This document shows, in pieces, positions 52,349 to 61,195 of a stretch of DNA of 64,000 bases (position 1 is the first letter of the stretch; every line of letters begins with the position of its first letter). Made by a program: the position numbers and the translations under genes. This DNA is from Nitrospirota bacterium (GTDB taxonomy: Bacteria > Nitrospirota > Thermodesulfovibrionia > UBA6902 > JAJYJJ01), in the NCBI GenBank assembly GCA_021789595.1, contig JAJYJJ010000007.1:35510-99509 (forward strand), written 5' to 3'. The notes under the pieces were generated by a model. It saw only the letters and a program-made list of their open reading frames with translations. It was not told the DNA's origin and searched no databases.

Positions 52349-52849
52349 ATGGGATATTTATTGATAGACGGCTACAATCTCCTTGGCATCTTTCATAAAG
52401 ACCTTGAAAAGGCAAGGGACGGCCTTATAGAGAGGCTTGTCAGATATGCTGGACTTTTAGGCCATGATATTATCATAGTCTTTGACGGCTGGAAAAATGG
52501 CCAGCCTGTTGAAACCAGGAGCAGGATTGGGGCAGTAACCGTAATCTATTCAAGACTCGGGGAAAAGGCAGACGCTGTTATGAAGAGGATTATGCGAGAA
52601 GAAAAGAGGCAGTGGGTTGTTATAAGCTCTGATAAAGAGGTGTCAGACTTTGCATGGAGCATGGGGTATGCCCCAATACTTTCACATGAGTTTGATAAGA
52701 GGCTTGAACTTTCTATGGCGGCAAGACAGTATGCAGGAGGGGATATTTCGGATGACTATGAGGATGGGGCAAATTATAAAAAGAAGGGCAATCCACGACA
52801 ATTATCAAAGAGGGAGAAACTCAGGAGAAGGGCACTGCAGAGGCTTTAG
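52349..52849 (+). CDS. NYN-domain (YacP-like) predicted RNase
   Basis: A 166-residue PIN-like NYN domain. Acidic catalytic positions are visible in LIDGYNLLG, VFDGWKNG and SSDKEVSDFAW. YacP proteins process rRNA. The C-terminus is basic (KREKLRRRALQRL), suiting RNA binding. No ribosome-binding site precedes the ATG; a TATAAT at 52325-52330 would give a leader of about twelve bases. Confidence 0.8.
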   Translation: MGYLLIDGYNLLGIFHKDLEKARDGLIERLVRYAGLLGHDIIIVFDGWKNGQPVETRSRIGAVTVIYSRLGEKADAVMKRIMREEKRQWVVISSDKEVSDFAWSMGYAPILSHEFDKRLELSMAARQYAGGDISDDYEDGANYKKKGNPRQLSKREKLRRRALQRL

Positions 52850-52870
52850 TGGCTTGCGGGTAATAATTCT

Positions 52871-53767
52871 ATGAACAGCCCGAATGAAAAGAGACTTCTC
52901 GGGGCATTAGGCGTCACTGTCCTTATCCTTTTGATGGAGGTGATAGGCGGTTTTCTAAGCAACAGCCTCGCACTGTTAAGCGATGCAGGACATAATCTGA
53001 CAGATGCCTTTGCACTTGGTTTGAGTCTGATTGCAGCAATAATAAGTAAAAAACCGGCTGACCACAGGGCAACATATGGTTATCAAAGGTTTGGACTCAT
53101 GGCAGCGGTGATTAATGGATTCAGTCTTTTGGTAATCGCTATATTTGTATTTTATGAGTCTTACAAAAGGTTTGTATCTCCGCCTCAAATAAATACTCCA
53201 TTGATGATTACTATTGCGACTATAGGACTCATAGGGAATCTTGTCGCAGCACTGATTATAGGTAGGGGGCATGTCGACCTCAATATAAAGAGTGCATGGG
53301 TTCATTTGTTGGGAGATACCATGTCCTCCATTGGAGTTATTGTATCGGGCATTGTCATATATTTCACTGGCTGGCTATATGCAGACCCCATATCCAGTGT
53401 CATTATCGGAATTGGCATTATTGCAGGCGGCACAGCGGTAGTAAAGGAAGCCACATATATATTCCTCGAGCTGACACCAGAGGGATTCGATGTTGAAGAA
53501 ATTGCCAGAAAGATCGCCGAAATGCCTGAGGTGATGGGCATTCATGATGTGCATATCTGGTCCATTGCCCATAGGACACCTGCCTGTTCTGCCCATATCT
53601 GGATACCTGACCAGAGGATCAGCGAAGCAGATGCCATAAGGAAAAAGGTAGAGGACAAACTGATGAGTATGGGAATCAAACACACAGTTCTTCAGCTTGA
53701 ATGTGCCGAATGCGAAAAGAACGGCCTTTTCTGCCAGATCCACTTGGAGGAAAAACATCAGCATTGA
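52871..53767 (+). CDS. Cation diffusion facilitator, CzcD/ZitB-like
   Basis: A 298-residue zinc/cadmium-type exporter with six helices. Transport-site motifs LSDAGHNLTD (helix 2) and HLLGDTMSS (helix 5) are typical of CzcD-type zinc carriers. A cytoplasmic domain follows, and the tail (CAECEKNGLFCQIHLEEKHQH) is rich in Cys/His. It works as a proton antiporter in the inner membrane. Confidence 0.92.
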   Translation: MNSPNEKRLLGALGVTVLILLMEVIGGFLSNSLALLSDAGHNLTDAFALGLSLIAAIISKKPADHRATYGYQRFGLMAAVINGFSLLVIAIFVFYESYKRFVSPPQINTPLMITIATIGLIGNLVAALIIGRGHVDLNIKSAWVHLLGDTMSSIGVIVSGIVIYFTGWLYADPISSVIIGIGIIAGGTAVVKEATYIFLELTPEGFDVEEIARKIAEMPEVMGIHDVHIWSIAHRTPACSAHIWIPDQRISEADAIRKKVEDKLMSMGIKHTVLQLECAECEKNGLFCQIHLEEKHQH

Positions 53768-53812
53768 GGTGTAAAATGATTGCTAATCGAAATACAAATA
53801 AGGAGGGAGGTA

Positions 53813-54454
53813 ATGAGCACTATCTCTGATAATCGTATAGATTCCGTATTGCTTATAGGCCCGACCGGGGCAGGTAAAACTCCCCTGGGTGAATATTTGG
53901 GGAAAAATGGCCTATCCCGCAGGCAGTGCCATCACCTGGATTTCGGACATGAATTGAGGATGATTGCAGGCTGGGATGCGCCTGAAACCCCATTTACATA
54001 CGAGGATGTCAGCTTTATTCGCGGAGTCCTGAATAACGGCCTGCTTTTAGAGGGCAAACATTTCCATATTGCCGAGAAGGTTATACGTTCATTCTTAGAG
54101 AGGAAGGGGTTTGTTAGCAGGCATCTGTTGGTGCTGAATGGGATTCCAAGGCATGTGGGGCAGGCTAAGGATATGGCCAGGATAGTCAATATCAGGGAGC
54201 TGATTGTGCTTGATTGCCAGGCAGAAGATGTATTTGATCGGATCAGGGGGAATAGAGGTGGAGACCGAACTAATAGGGATGATGACAGCTTTGAGATGGT
54301 AAGGCATAAACTCGCTATCTTTATGGAAAGGACATCTGCACTGATAGATTATTACAGGATGCAGGGATGCAGGATATATCCCATTGGAGTAAAAGCGGAT
54401 TCTAAAATCGAAGAATTATACTCGCAGTTGTTATTACGTAGGGGGGAATATTAA
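53813..54454 (+). CDS. Nucleoside monophosphate kinase-like P-loop protein
   Basis: A 213-residue adenylate-kinase-like protein with P-loop GPTGAGKTPLG (the usual GxGK[ST] has an inserted T-P), an NMP-binding region and NGIPRHVGQAKDM (lid-side Arg). A following segment, LDCQAEDVFDRIRGNRGGDR, matches the adenylate kinase LxCxxxxxxxRxxxR region. AAGGAGGG precedes the ATG 53813. Substrate uncertain; a second adenylate kinase-like function is likely. Confidence 0.75.
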   Translation: MSTISDNRIDSVLLIGPTGAGKTPLGEYLGKNGLSRRQCHHLDFGHELRMIAGWDAPETPFTYEDVSFIRGVLNNGLLLEGKHFHIAEKVIRSFLERKGFVSRHLLVLNGIPRHVGQAKDMARIVNIRELIVLDCQAEDVFDRIRGNRGGDRTNRDDDSFEMVRHKLAIFMERTSALIDYYRMQGCRIYPIGVKADSKIEELYSQLLLRRGEY

Positions 54455-54527
54455 AACAGCATCATGCGGCACTGTCGTCTTGATAGTGTTTTAAAGAGGG
54501 GGTCTAAACGGGAATCGAGGAGGTTTT

Positions 54528-54938
54528 ATGCCAGCGATTAGAGGACATCATCTTGTATGCCTGCATTTCTTTAATGGAGAGGGCTACAATCAAGAGTTTA
54601 TAGAGAACCTCAGAGATGTCCTGATGATGGCAGAAGATGAGAAGATAGAAGTCCATCATGGGGTAGACGACATCTGCAGGAAATGTCCACATCTTAAACA
54701 TGACAGATGTCGGTACAGCGAACATGCAGATGAAGAGATAAAAGAGATGGACAAAAAGGCTTTAGAGCTACTAAAGCTATCCATAGGAATGAAGGTCAAG
54801 TGGTACGAGATACAGGGGCGACTCCAGAAGGTAATTCACCAGTGGTCTGAGATCTACTGTAGCCGTTGCAGATGGGAATCGGTTTGCGGAAAAAGCGACT
54901 CATACCGACAGCTAAAAAACTCCGCAGACGATCGTTGA
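54528..54938 (+). CDS. DUF1284 protein with cysteine-rich Fe-S-like motif
   Basis: A 136-residue DUF1284 member (RGHHLVCLHFFNGEGYN at the start). Conserved cysteines CRKCPHLKHDRCRY and CSRCRWESVC suggest a bound iron-sulfur or zinc cluster. Function unknown for the family. Its stop overlaps the start of the next gene. Confidence 0.85.
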   Translation: MPAIRGHHLVCLHFFNGEGYNQEFIENLRDVLMMAEDEKIEVHHGVDDICRKCPHLKHDRCRYSEHADEEIKEMDKKALELLKLSIGMKVKWYEIQGRLQKVIHQWSEIYCSRCRWESVCGKSDSYRQLKNSADDR

Positions 54939-55876
54939 TGCACGATATACTTCTTTCGTTTGGCTTAATTATCTTGGCAGGGGTTGTTTTCAGACGCTTA
55001 AGGATTGGTGGTCTTGATGCTGATTCCCTGCGTCAGGCAATCAATGTCTCTGTATTCAACCTGTTCTTGCCTGCCTTATGTATCAAGATCATCTACACAA
55101 CAAACATCGGAATTGAGACAATACTTATCCCTGCAACAGCAGGCCTTACAATAATCACGGCCATGATACTTTCCATTGCCATATACACGCTCTTAGGGAA
55201 AAAGGTGCACATAGAGCAGTCAGAAAAGGGGGTGTTGATACTTGCTGCCACATTTGGCAATGTAACATATCTTGGACTTCCTGTGCTTACTGCCTTATAT
55301 GGCCATGAAGCAGCAAGATATGCATTGTTTTATGACCTGTTAGCCACAACGCCACTGCTCTGGCTTGTTGGTGCATCATTGGCATCACATTATGGAGAGG
55401 CTAAGAGATTGGAGATCACAGACTCCATTAAAACAATAGCTTGTTTACCCCCTATATGGGCTATATTAATTGGTATAGCGCTAAAATCGACCAATATACA
55501 ACTGCCTGCATTTGTTGAAACAACCCTTGAGCTGTTAGGTGGGCTTGTTGTGCCATTGATGGTCTTTAGCATTGGACTTGCCCTTTCTTTTCCTAAAGTA
55601 AGACATGCATATGCTATCGTCCCTGCAGTAATCATTAAGCTTGCCATAGTTCCTTTCATCTCATACATGGTAGCCCGTTTTCTTGGTCTTAAAGGTAATG
55701 CCCTTGCCTCATGCCTCATGGAGGGTGCCATGCCAACTATGATATTGTCCCTTTTGTTTGCAGCAAGGTTTAAGCTCGATGAGCAACTGTCAGCCTTTAT
55801 GATTGTTATTACAACAGCAATGTCCTTCATTACCCTACCCATTGCGGTGCATCTAACCAAGCTTCTGGTCCATTGA
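54938..55876 (+). CDS. AEC family transporter (auxin efflux carrier-like)
   Basis: A 312-residue permease with about ten helices arranged as two halves, the AEC/PIN-like (Mem_trans) family (NLFLPALCIKIIYT, GNVTYLGLPVLTALYG, MEGAMPTMILSLLFAA). Family members export small carboxylates such as malate. I use the ATG at 54938, overlapping the upstream stop; the longer frame has no signal. Substrate unknown. Confidence 0.88.
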   Translation: MHDILLSFGLIILAGVVFRRLRIGGLDADSLRQAINVSVFNLFLPALCIKIIYTTNIGIETILIPATAGLTIITAMILSIAIYTLLGKKVHIEQSEKGVLILAATFGNVTYLGLPVLTALYGHEAARYALFYDLLATTPLLWLVGASLASHYGEAKRLEITDSIKTIACLPPIWAILIGIALKSTNIQLPAFVETTLELLGGLVVPLMVFSIGLALSFPKVRHAYAIVPAVIIKLAIVPFISYMVARFLGLKGNALASCLMEGAMPTMILSLLFAARFKLDEQLSAFMIVITTAMSFITLPIAVHLTKLLVH

Positions 55877-55887
55877 GGAGGATGCTA

Positions 55888-56733
55888 ATGCTATCTCAAA
55901 TAACCGAAGACGACTTTGAACAGGTTCTACAAATCTTTAAAGAATCATCAGTAATAGACCTTCAAGATGTAACCTTTATTGACCCCTATGGCATGGTCGG
56001 CATTCTTGAAAATGGAGAGCTTCTAAAATCAGAAAATATTCAAAAAACTCTTTATCTTCCTCGATCAGAAGAAGTCCTCAGGTATCTCGAAAGGATGGAC
56101 TTCTTCAAGTTTGCCGATAATTACTTTAAGCTTGAGCCATCTAAACCAGAGTTATCAGGAAAGTATCTGAGAAGCTCTTATTCCGATGTTTTGCTTGAGA
56201 TTACGCCCATAGAAAAATCAGACGACATACATTTTATCGTGGGTAAGGTTAAAGAACGTGCCAATGCAATTCTTAAAAAACATCTCCATTATGATGAAAG
56301 AGCGATAAACGGCTTTATAGTGGCCCTTTCAGAGGTATGCCAGAATATCATAGAGCATAGCGAGAACAAGGGTTTTGTGGGGATTCAAAAATACCATTTT
56401 CAGAATTTGAATAAAAATGTTGTAAAGATTGCTGTTATGGATACTGGTGTAGGCTTCAGAAAATCTTTGTCAGAGCGGTTTCCATTAAAAAATGATTTTG
56501 AAGCAATAGAAAAGGCTTTAATGCATGGTGCATCCAGATATGCAGATGAAGGAAGAGGGCATGGACTTGCTGCTGTAAGGCGGTTTGTCAATCAATGGAA
56601 CGGCAAAATATCCATCCGCTCAGGAACGGCAAAGCTCTCCATTATCCCAGATTGGTCTTGGGGTAAAGAGAAAGAAACCAAACTTTCTTATTTCCCCGGC
56701 TCGCAGATAAATATAATGCTGCCGGAGATTTAG
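55888..56733 (+). CDS. STAS-like plus GHKL ATPase signalling protein
   Basis: A 281-residue protein: an N-terminal STAS-like domain (VIDLQDVTFIDPYGMVGIL) and a C-terminal GHKL ATPase (N box ALSEVCQNIIEHSENKG, G1 MDTGVGF, G2 GRGHGLAAVRRF). No dimerisation/His phosphotransfer domain, so not a classic sensor kinase. Such genes usually sit next to a DUF4325/STAS-like winged-helix gene; here that gene is 3.9 kb away (60623), on the other side of the restriction island. GAGGAGG precedes the ATG. Confidence 0.75.
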   Translation: MLSQITEDDFEQVLQIFKESSVIDLQDVTFIDPYGMVGILENGELLKSENIQKTLYLPRSEEVLRYLERMDFFKFADNYFKLEPSKPELSGKYLRSSYSDVLLEITPIEKSDDIHFIVGKVKERANAILKKHLHYDERAINGFIVALSEVCQNIIEHSENKGFVGIQKYHFQNLNKNVVKIAVMDTGVGFRKSLSERFPLKNDFEAIEKALMHGASRYADEGRGHGLAAVRRFVNQWNGKISIRSGTAKLSIIPDWSWGKEKETKLSYFPGSQINIMLPEI

Positions 56734-56820
56734 CCCCCCCACTTTTTTGCTTGACAGATGTCTTAAAATATGATTCAATTGAAGTAGTTGAAGAATAATT
56801 TTGATGCAAAACGGGTTGAC

Positions 56821-57684
56821 ATGACGGAAGAAATGAAGATTATTTGGCCAACACCAGGAAATACAATCACAACTCGGTCAGGAATGATTTATACAATTGG
56901 TCAACCTATAAATTCTGGAGGATATGCTCTGGTTTTTAAAGGATTGGATTTTTTTGACAATCCTGTAGCTTTAAAAGTTTTCAAGCCAGCCAATCGCCCT
57001 TTTGATGAAGTGCAAAAACAATGGGATAATGAAACTCAATTATTCAAAAAGTTAAGACATCCAAACATCGTTGCTATATATGACGCCTTTATCTGTGACA
57101 ATCTTTTCTATATTGTACTTGAAAGAGCATGGGGCAACTTATGTGATTGGATTCAAAACGTTAAGCCTGTCCCAGAAACAACTGTCAGGGAAATTGCAAG
57201 GCAATTACTATTTGCTATTTATTTTATTCATAAAGAAGGAGTTATCCAAAGAGATATTACCATATACAACACTCTTGTATTTGAAGGTCCAAAATCAAGA
57301 GGCGCCATTTTTAAGATTTCTGACTTTGGAATAAGCAAAGAATTTATCAATCCATGGGAACAACGCATTTGTAATTCGTACATTGCGCATCCCTGCTTTA
57401 TCCCACCCGAGCTTTTATTGCCTCAGTATGGTTATACAAATGAACAGTCTGATCTATATCATTTAGGTCTTGTGCTACTTTATTCTCTTACAGGGGAGTT
57501 ACCCTTCGATGAGAAGATGGACGCAGAAGAACGAAAGAAAATGATTTTAGATGGAGTCCCACGAAAAGAGGCGGAAAAAATTAAGACTCCTTTAAGAAAT
57601 TTTATTTCGATACTATTGAGACGTCATCACGAATATAGATTTAAAAATGCACTTGATGCATGGAATGCTTTGAAAACAATCTAA
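56821..57684 (+). CDS. Hanks-type Ser/Thr protein kinase with altered catalytic loop
   Basis: A 287-residue kinase domain without membrane segment. It has a glycine loop (INSGGYALVFKG), the ATP-binding Lys in VALKVFKP, and DFG (ISDFGISKEF). The catalytic loop reads QRDITIYN: the HRD histidine is Gln and the usual Lys is Thr, while Asp and Asn remain. It is AT-rich and differs in codon use from its left neighbour, suggesting acquisition. Start uncertain: ATG 56821 chosen, TTG 56788 possible. Confidence 0.8.
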   Translation: MTEEMKIIWPTPGNTITTRSGMIYTIGQPINSGGYALVFKGLDFFDNPVALKVFKPANRPFDEVQKQWDNETQLFKKLRHPNIVAIYDAFICDNLFYIVLERAWGNLCDWIQNVKPVPETTVREIARQLLFAIYFIHKEGVIQRDITIYNTLVFEGPKSRGAIFKISDFGISKEFINPWEQRICNSYIAHPCFIPPELLLPQYGYTNEQSDLYHLGLVLLYSLTGELPFDEKMDAEERKKMILDGVPRKEAEKIKTPLRNFISILLRRHHEYRFKNALDAWNALKTI

Positions 57685-57748
57685 TTAGAGGAGATTTTAC
57701 AAAAAAGGGGGAATGGAGCTAATAAGTAAGTCGGCCCTCAAACCACCC

Positions 57749-57788
57749 TAATCATCTGTGATAGCAGGAGGATGGGATAATTCAAGGA
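57749..57788. repeat. Direct repeat copy A in the AT-rich island
   Basis: Contains TAATCATCTGTGATAGCAGG, matched at 58654 with two substitutions; the surrounding 60-70 bases are also alike. It lies in the 159-base gap between the kinase and the membrane protein gene, which otherwise shows nothing recognisable. Confidence 0.5.
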
Positions 57789-57843
57789 TGAGGGAACAAA
57801 GTATGAGTGTTAAAACCTAAGAAAAATAATAGGGGGACACCTT

Positions 57844-58563
57844 ATGCTATATGGTGATTACATCAAATTATTAACTTTTTATGACAAAGAGCTCAGTGAT
57901 CTCAAAGTTATATGGAAAAAAATAATAAAAAGTTTCCCGCGCCGAATTAAAATTGTTCTTATAAGTATGTTAATTCTCTTAAGTTCTTCCTTCTTTATTT
58001 TTTATCAAAAACCGACAATTGTTGTTTCATATTGTCTATTATTTATATTTCTTTCCCTTTATTTTAGAAATGCTATCGAATCACTAAGAATCAATTTTAG
58101 AATTGAAGGGGCAACATTCAAAACATATTATGATTCATTAATGAGTCTGAAATTAAAGATATTGGATGAATATTTTTCTAACCACAATCTAACATTAAAT
58201 CAGATGGAAAAGCTTGGGAAAATAGTAAAAAAAGAAATTAAAGAACTGGAAAGAACAAAAATATTATCTGTTGTAAAAGAAATATTTAAAAATACACCAA
58301 TAGTGACATTATTAGGTCTTATTATCTCTCCTATCATTGCCCTTTCTGTTAATGATAAAGTTGTTCCAATTGTAAAAGAACTTAGTATAAAAGAACTTAG
58401 CCTTCTGATCGTGATCGTTGCACTGATAGTTTGGCTATTAGTTATGTTTTTTATTTCAACAATATATGCCATTAGGCCATTTTATCTTCCGAGGTTATCG
58501 AAGTTAAGAGAGATAAAAAGGTTATTAGAATATACGATTTTGGATATGAAAGAACGAAGATAA
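57844..58563 (+). CDS. Membrane protein of unknown function in the island
   Basis: A 239-residue AT-rich gene product with four hydrophobic segments in two pairs (around 36-75 and 160-215) and a charged middle. No family recognised. It is bracketed by the two copies of a repeat, so it may have been inserted as a unit. Its place between a protein kinase and a restriction-modification pair suggests a defence-related role, which is inference only. Confidence 0.55.
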   Translation: MLYGDYIKLLTFYDKELSDLKVIWKKIIKSFPRRIKIVLISMLILLSSSFFIFYQKPTIVVSYCLLFIFLSLYFRNAIESLRINFRIEGATFKTYYDSLMSLKLKILDEYFSNHNLTLNQMEKLGKIVKKEIKELERTKILSVVKEIFKNTPIVTLLGLIISPIIALSVNDKVVPIVKELSIKELSLLIVIVALIVWLLVMFFISTIYAIRPFYLPRLSKLREIKRLLEYTILDMKERR

Positions 58564-58653
58564 ATTGGTAATAAAAAATTAATAAAATGCAACTAAAAAT
58601 AAAGAGGAAAGGGGACGGTTCTAATATTGGGTGACTCAAAATATAGAACATTA

Positions 58654-58693
58654 TAATCATCGGCGATAGCAGGAAGAGAAGGAATTGAAGGAC
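58654..58693. repeat. Direct repeat copy B in the AT-rich island
   Basis: TAATCATCGGCGATAGCAGG, the partner of copy A (57749). It is preceded by AAAGGGGACGGTTCTAAT. The pair flanks the unknown membrane-protein gene. Confidence 0.5.
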
Positions 58694-58708
58694 TGGAGGT
58701 GAAAGAAT

Positions 58709-59656
58709 ATGATTAAAGCGGAAAAACAATTAGATTTATCTTCTATCAATAAAAGCTTAAAAATAAAGAATAATTTTTCAATCGAGAATCTGGCGACTCT
58801 TTATAATGGTGATTGTCTGGATTTTCTGAAAACTATCCCCGATAAATCCATTCAACTGGTTGTAACCTCTCCTCCTTATAATGTTGGAAAAGCTTATGAG
58901 AAAAAATTAAGACTTGAGCAATATATTGCAGAGCAGAGAAAAGTTATTGATGAATGTGTCCGTGTTCTGAAAGATGAAGGAAGTATTTGCTGGGAGGTAG
59001 GCAATTATGTTGATAACGGAGAAATTATCCCTCTGGATATTCTCCTTTACGATGCATTTAGACAAAACGATTTACAGTTGAGAAATCGCATTATATGGCA
59101 TTTCAGACATGGGTTACATTGCTCAAAACGATTTTCGGGCAGATACGAAACTATTCTATGGTTTACTAAAACCGACAATTATACTTTCAATCTTGATGCT
59201 ATTCGAGTTCCACAGAAATATCCCGGCAAAAAATACTTCAAAGGTTCAAAAGTCGGCGAATATTCTTGTAACCCAAATGGAAAAAATCCATCGGATGTTT
59301 GGGACATTCCTAATGTAAAAAGTAACCATGTAGAAAAAACAGTTCATCCTTGCCAATTCCCAATCGCTCTTGTGCAAAGATTAATTCTATCTCTTTCAAA
59401 TGAAAATGATATTGTGTTTGATCCATTTTTAGGCGTAGGCTCAACTGCTGTTGCTGCAATAATAAATAACCGCAACGCAGTAGGTTCCGAACTACTTAAA
59501 GAATATTACGATATTGCATGTGAGCGTGTAACTCTTGCACACAAAGGCTTGCTTAAAATTCGCCCTGATGCTCCTGTCTATGAACCGATAGGAAATCTAT
59601 CAATCACAAAAAATCCCTTTCTATTAAATAACGAGGTGATACATGAAAATTATTGA
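58709..59656 (+). CDS. Type II DNA methyltransferase, beta class (predicted N4-cytosine)
   Basis: A 315-residue DNA methylase. The catalytic motif IV TSPPYNVGKAYE precedes motif I DPFLGVGSTAVAAIINNRNAVGSE, the beta-class order; SPPY rather than DPPY suggests N4-cytosine. A central variable region should recognise DNA. It overlaps the restriction enzyme gene by fourteen bases. AT-rich, like the island. Confidence 0.93.
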   Translation: MIKAEKQLDLSSINKSLKIKNNFSIENLATLYNGDCLDFLKTIPDKSIQLVVTSPPYNVGKAYEKKLRLEQYIAEQRKVIDECVRVLKDEGSICWEVGNYVDNGEIIPLDILLYDAFRQNDLQLRNRIIWHFRHGLHCSKRFSGRYETILWFTKTDNYTFNLDAIRVPQKYPGKKYFKGSKVGEYSCNPNGKNPSDVWDIPNVKSNHVEKTVHPCQFPIALVQRLILSLSNENDIVFDPFLGVGSTAVAAIINNRNAVGSELLKEYYDIACERVTLAHKGLLKIRPDAPVYEPIGNLSITKNPFLLNNEVIHENY

Positions 59657-60257
59657 AAAGTATTCGCATTTAAATGGGGAAGAGTATTTAATCGTGCACC
59701 ACAAAGCTATTTTAAAGGAAATTTTCGAGGCCATTAGAAGTGTTGATGCAGAAAAGTTTAAGACAAAAGTAAGCGAAGAAAAAACAATGAAAGGGAAATT
59801 ATTATACAATCCAGATTCTTTAAATAAAGAATTTGATAAATTCTTTCAACAAAGAGGTTGGAAAGAAGCCAGGTACTCTTATTATATAACTACAGATCGT
59901 TTACTTATGCAAGAATTGCTTGCGTTACCCATAGGTAAACAGAAAGAGTATCTATTCCAACGTGGCGTAAAATCCCCAATTTATTCTTATAAACAAACCG
60001 ATTTTGTAAAGGAACATATCGCTGTGGAGGTTCAATTTGGAAAGTATTTTGCAGTGGCTTATGACCTTTTTGTAAAACACCTTCTGTTTTATACAGGTGG
60101 AGTCATTAATGTCGGTGTTGAAGTTCTGCCGATGAAATCTATGCAAAATGAGATGTCCACAGGAATTTCCTATTACGAAGGAGAAGTTTATAACGTTTTA
60201 AGGCATGGGCGGAACAATCCACCAGTTCCGCTTTTAATAATTGGAGTGGCACCATAA
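59643..60257 (+). CDS. BglII/BstYI-family type II restriction endonuclease
   Basis: A 204-residue endonuclease. It shows YSHLNGEEYLIVHH, KTKVSEEKTMKGKLLYNP, TDFVKEHIAVEVQFGKYFAVAYDLFVKH (recognised by its VEVQFGK catalytic part) and GISYYEGEVYNVLRHGRN, as I recall them in BstYI. The family cleaves RGATCY or AGATCT. The length equals the known enzymes. Partner of the methylase upstream. Confidence 0.88.
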   Translation: MKIIEKYSHLNGEEYLIVHHKAILKEIFEAIRSVDAEKFKTKVSEEKTMKGKLLYNPDSLNKEFDKFFQQRGWKEARYSYYITTDRLLMQELLALPIGKQKEYLFQRGVKSPIYSYKQTDFVKEHIAVEVQFGKYFAVAYDLFVKHLLFYTGGVINVGVEVLPMKSMQNEMSTGISYYEGEVYNVLRHGRNNPPVPLLIIGVAP

Positions 60258-60345
60258 AAGATGGCATTATCGTTCACAATGTCATCTCAGGGGATGGAGG
60301 ATAAGAAATGAGCAAAACTTTTGTTGATAAAAAACTGGTTGGATT

Positions 60346-60588
60346 ATGTATGAGATGCCAGAACCCTGCGATGCAAAATTTTTGATAGTGGCAGCAGAAG
60401 GTGGTAGGGTTCTTGAGATCAACCATTTTGGTTCTTTCGAAGATGCCAAGCAGGTCTTTGACGAAATTGCAAGTGATCATGGCCACGAGCCTGAAACTGT
60501 AAATAAGTCCGGCTACTATGATGTTTCAATATGGCGCTGGACAGAAAATAGATATGTGAGATTGAGCTATACAGATAAACCGAGGTGA
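60346..60588 (+). CDS. Small conserved-looking hypothetical protein
   Basis: An 80-residue protein (MYEMPEPCDAKFLIVAAEGG...). Alternating strands and a helix are expected; no family recognised. It sits at the right edge of the AT-rich island. The ATG lies inside a short upstream frame (60308) with a ribosome-binding site, so translation may be coupled. Confidence 0.5.
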   Translation: MYEMPEPCDAKFLIVAAEGGRVLEINHFGSFEDAKQVFDEIASDHGHEPETVNKSGYYDVSIWRWTENRYVRLSYTDKPR

Positions 60589-60622
60589 TTTATGAGATGC
60601 ACGGGATGTTTTAAAGAATTTG

Positions 60623-61183
60623 ATGATTAAATACAACCTCTATAAACTCCTCAAGGAAGAACTGAAAAATGGCTCGTCTGATCTTGTTACGCGGCAGTCG
60701 GGACAGGTGATAAGGGAGCGGATTGAGAGGGATATTTCGGCTGAGCAGGATGGCGAGGTTGTTGCCCTGGATTTCTCAAAGATAGGTATAATTGATTATT
60801 CATGTGCCGATGAAATTATTGCAAAACTGATTTCTCGTCTGCTCGGCAGCGAATACGGCGATAAATACATTGTCCTTTCAGGTCTTAACGAAAATCAAAA
60901 GGAAAATATCGAGGTCGCCCTTGAGAGAAAGGGACTTGCTATTATGGCAGAGATGAGGGATGGGAAGAAAGCGCTTTTAGGAGACCTGAATAATTATTTA
61001 AAAGAGACATTGAATTTTATCCTTAAAAAAGGAAAGATAACAGCAAAGGAATTATCAGAGGCTATGAAGATTGCGATGAATACAAGCGGCACAAGGCTGT
61101 TAAATCTTTACAAAAAACGGCTCACAAAAAGGGTTGATGTAATACAGGAAGGCGGAAGGGTATGGATTTATGAAAGGATATAG
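60623..61183 (+). CDS. STAS-like (DUF4325-type) regulator with winged-helix tail
   Basis: A 186-residue protein. The middle resembles a STAS-like domain (ALDFSKIGIIDYSCADEIIAKLI), and the C-terminus looks like a winged helix (KITAKELSEAMKIAMNTSGT, TKRVDVIQEGGRVWIYE). Such proteins normally neighbour the GHKL ATPase type seen at 55888. Codon use matches the host, not the island. ATG 60623, no strong ribosome-binding site. Confidence 0.65.
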   Translation: MIKYNLYKLLKEELKNGSSDLVTRQSGQVIRERIERDISAEQDGEVVALDFSKIGIIDYSCADEIIAKLISRLLGSEYGDKYIVLSGLNENQKENIEVALERKGLAIMAEMRDGKKALLGDLNNYLKETLNFILKKGKITAKELSEAMKIAMNTSGTRLLNLYKKRLTKRVDVIQEGGRVWIYERI

Positions 61184-61195
61184 AGGGGTGACAAA

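Noticed and set aside
60592..60630. Twelve-codon frame MRCTGCFKEFDD with a ribosome-binding site before 60623
   Set aside because: Too short to call; possibly a leader peptide, but nothing supports it.
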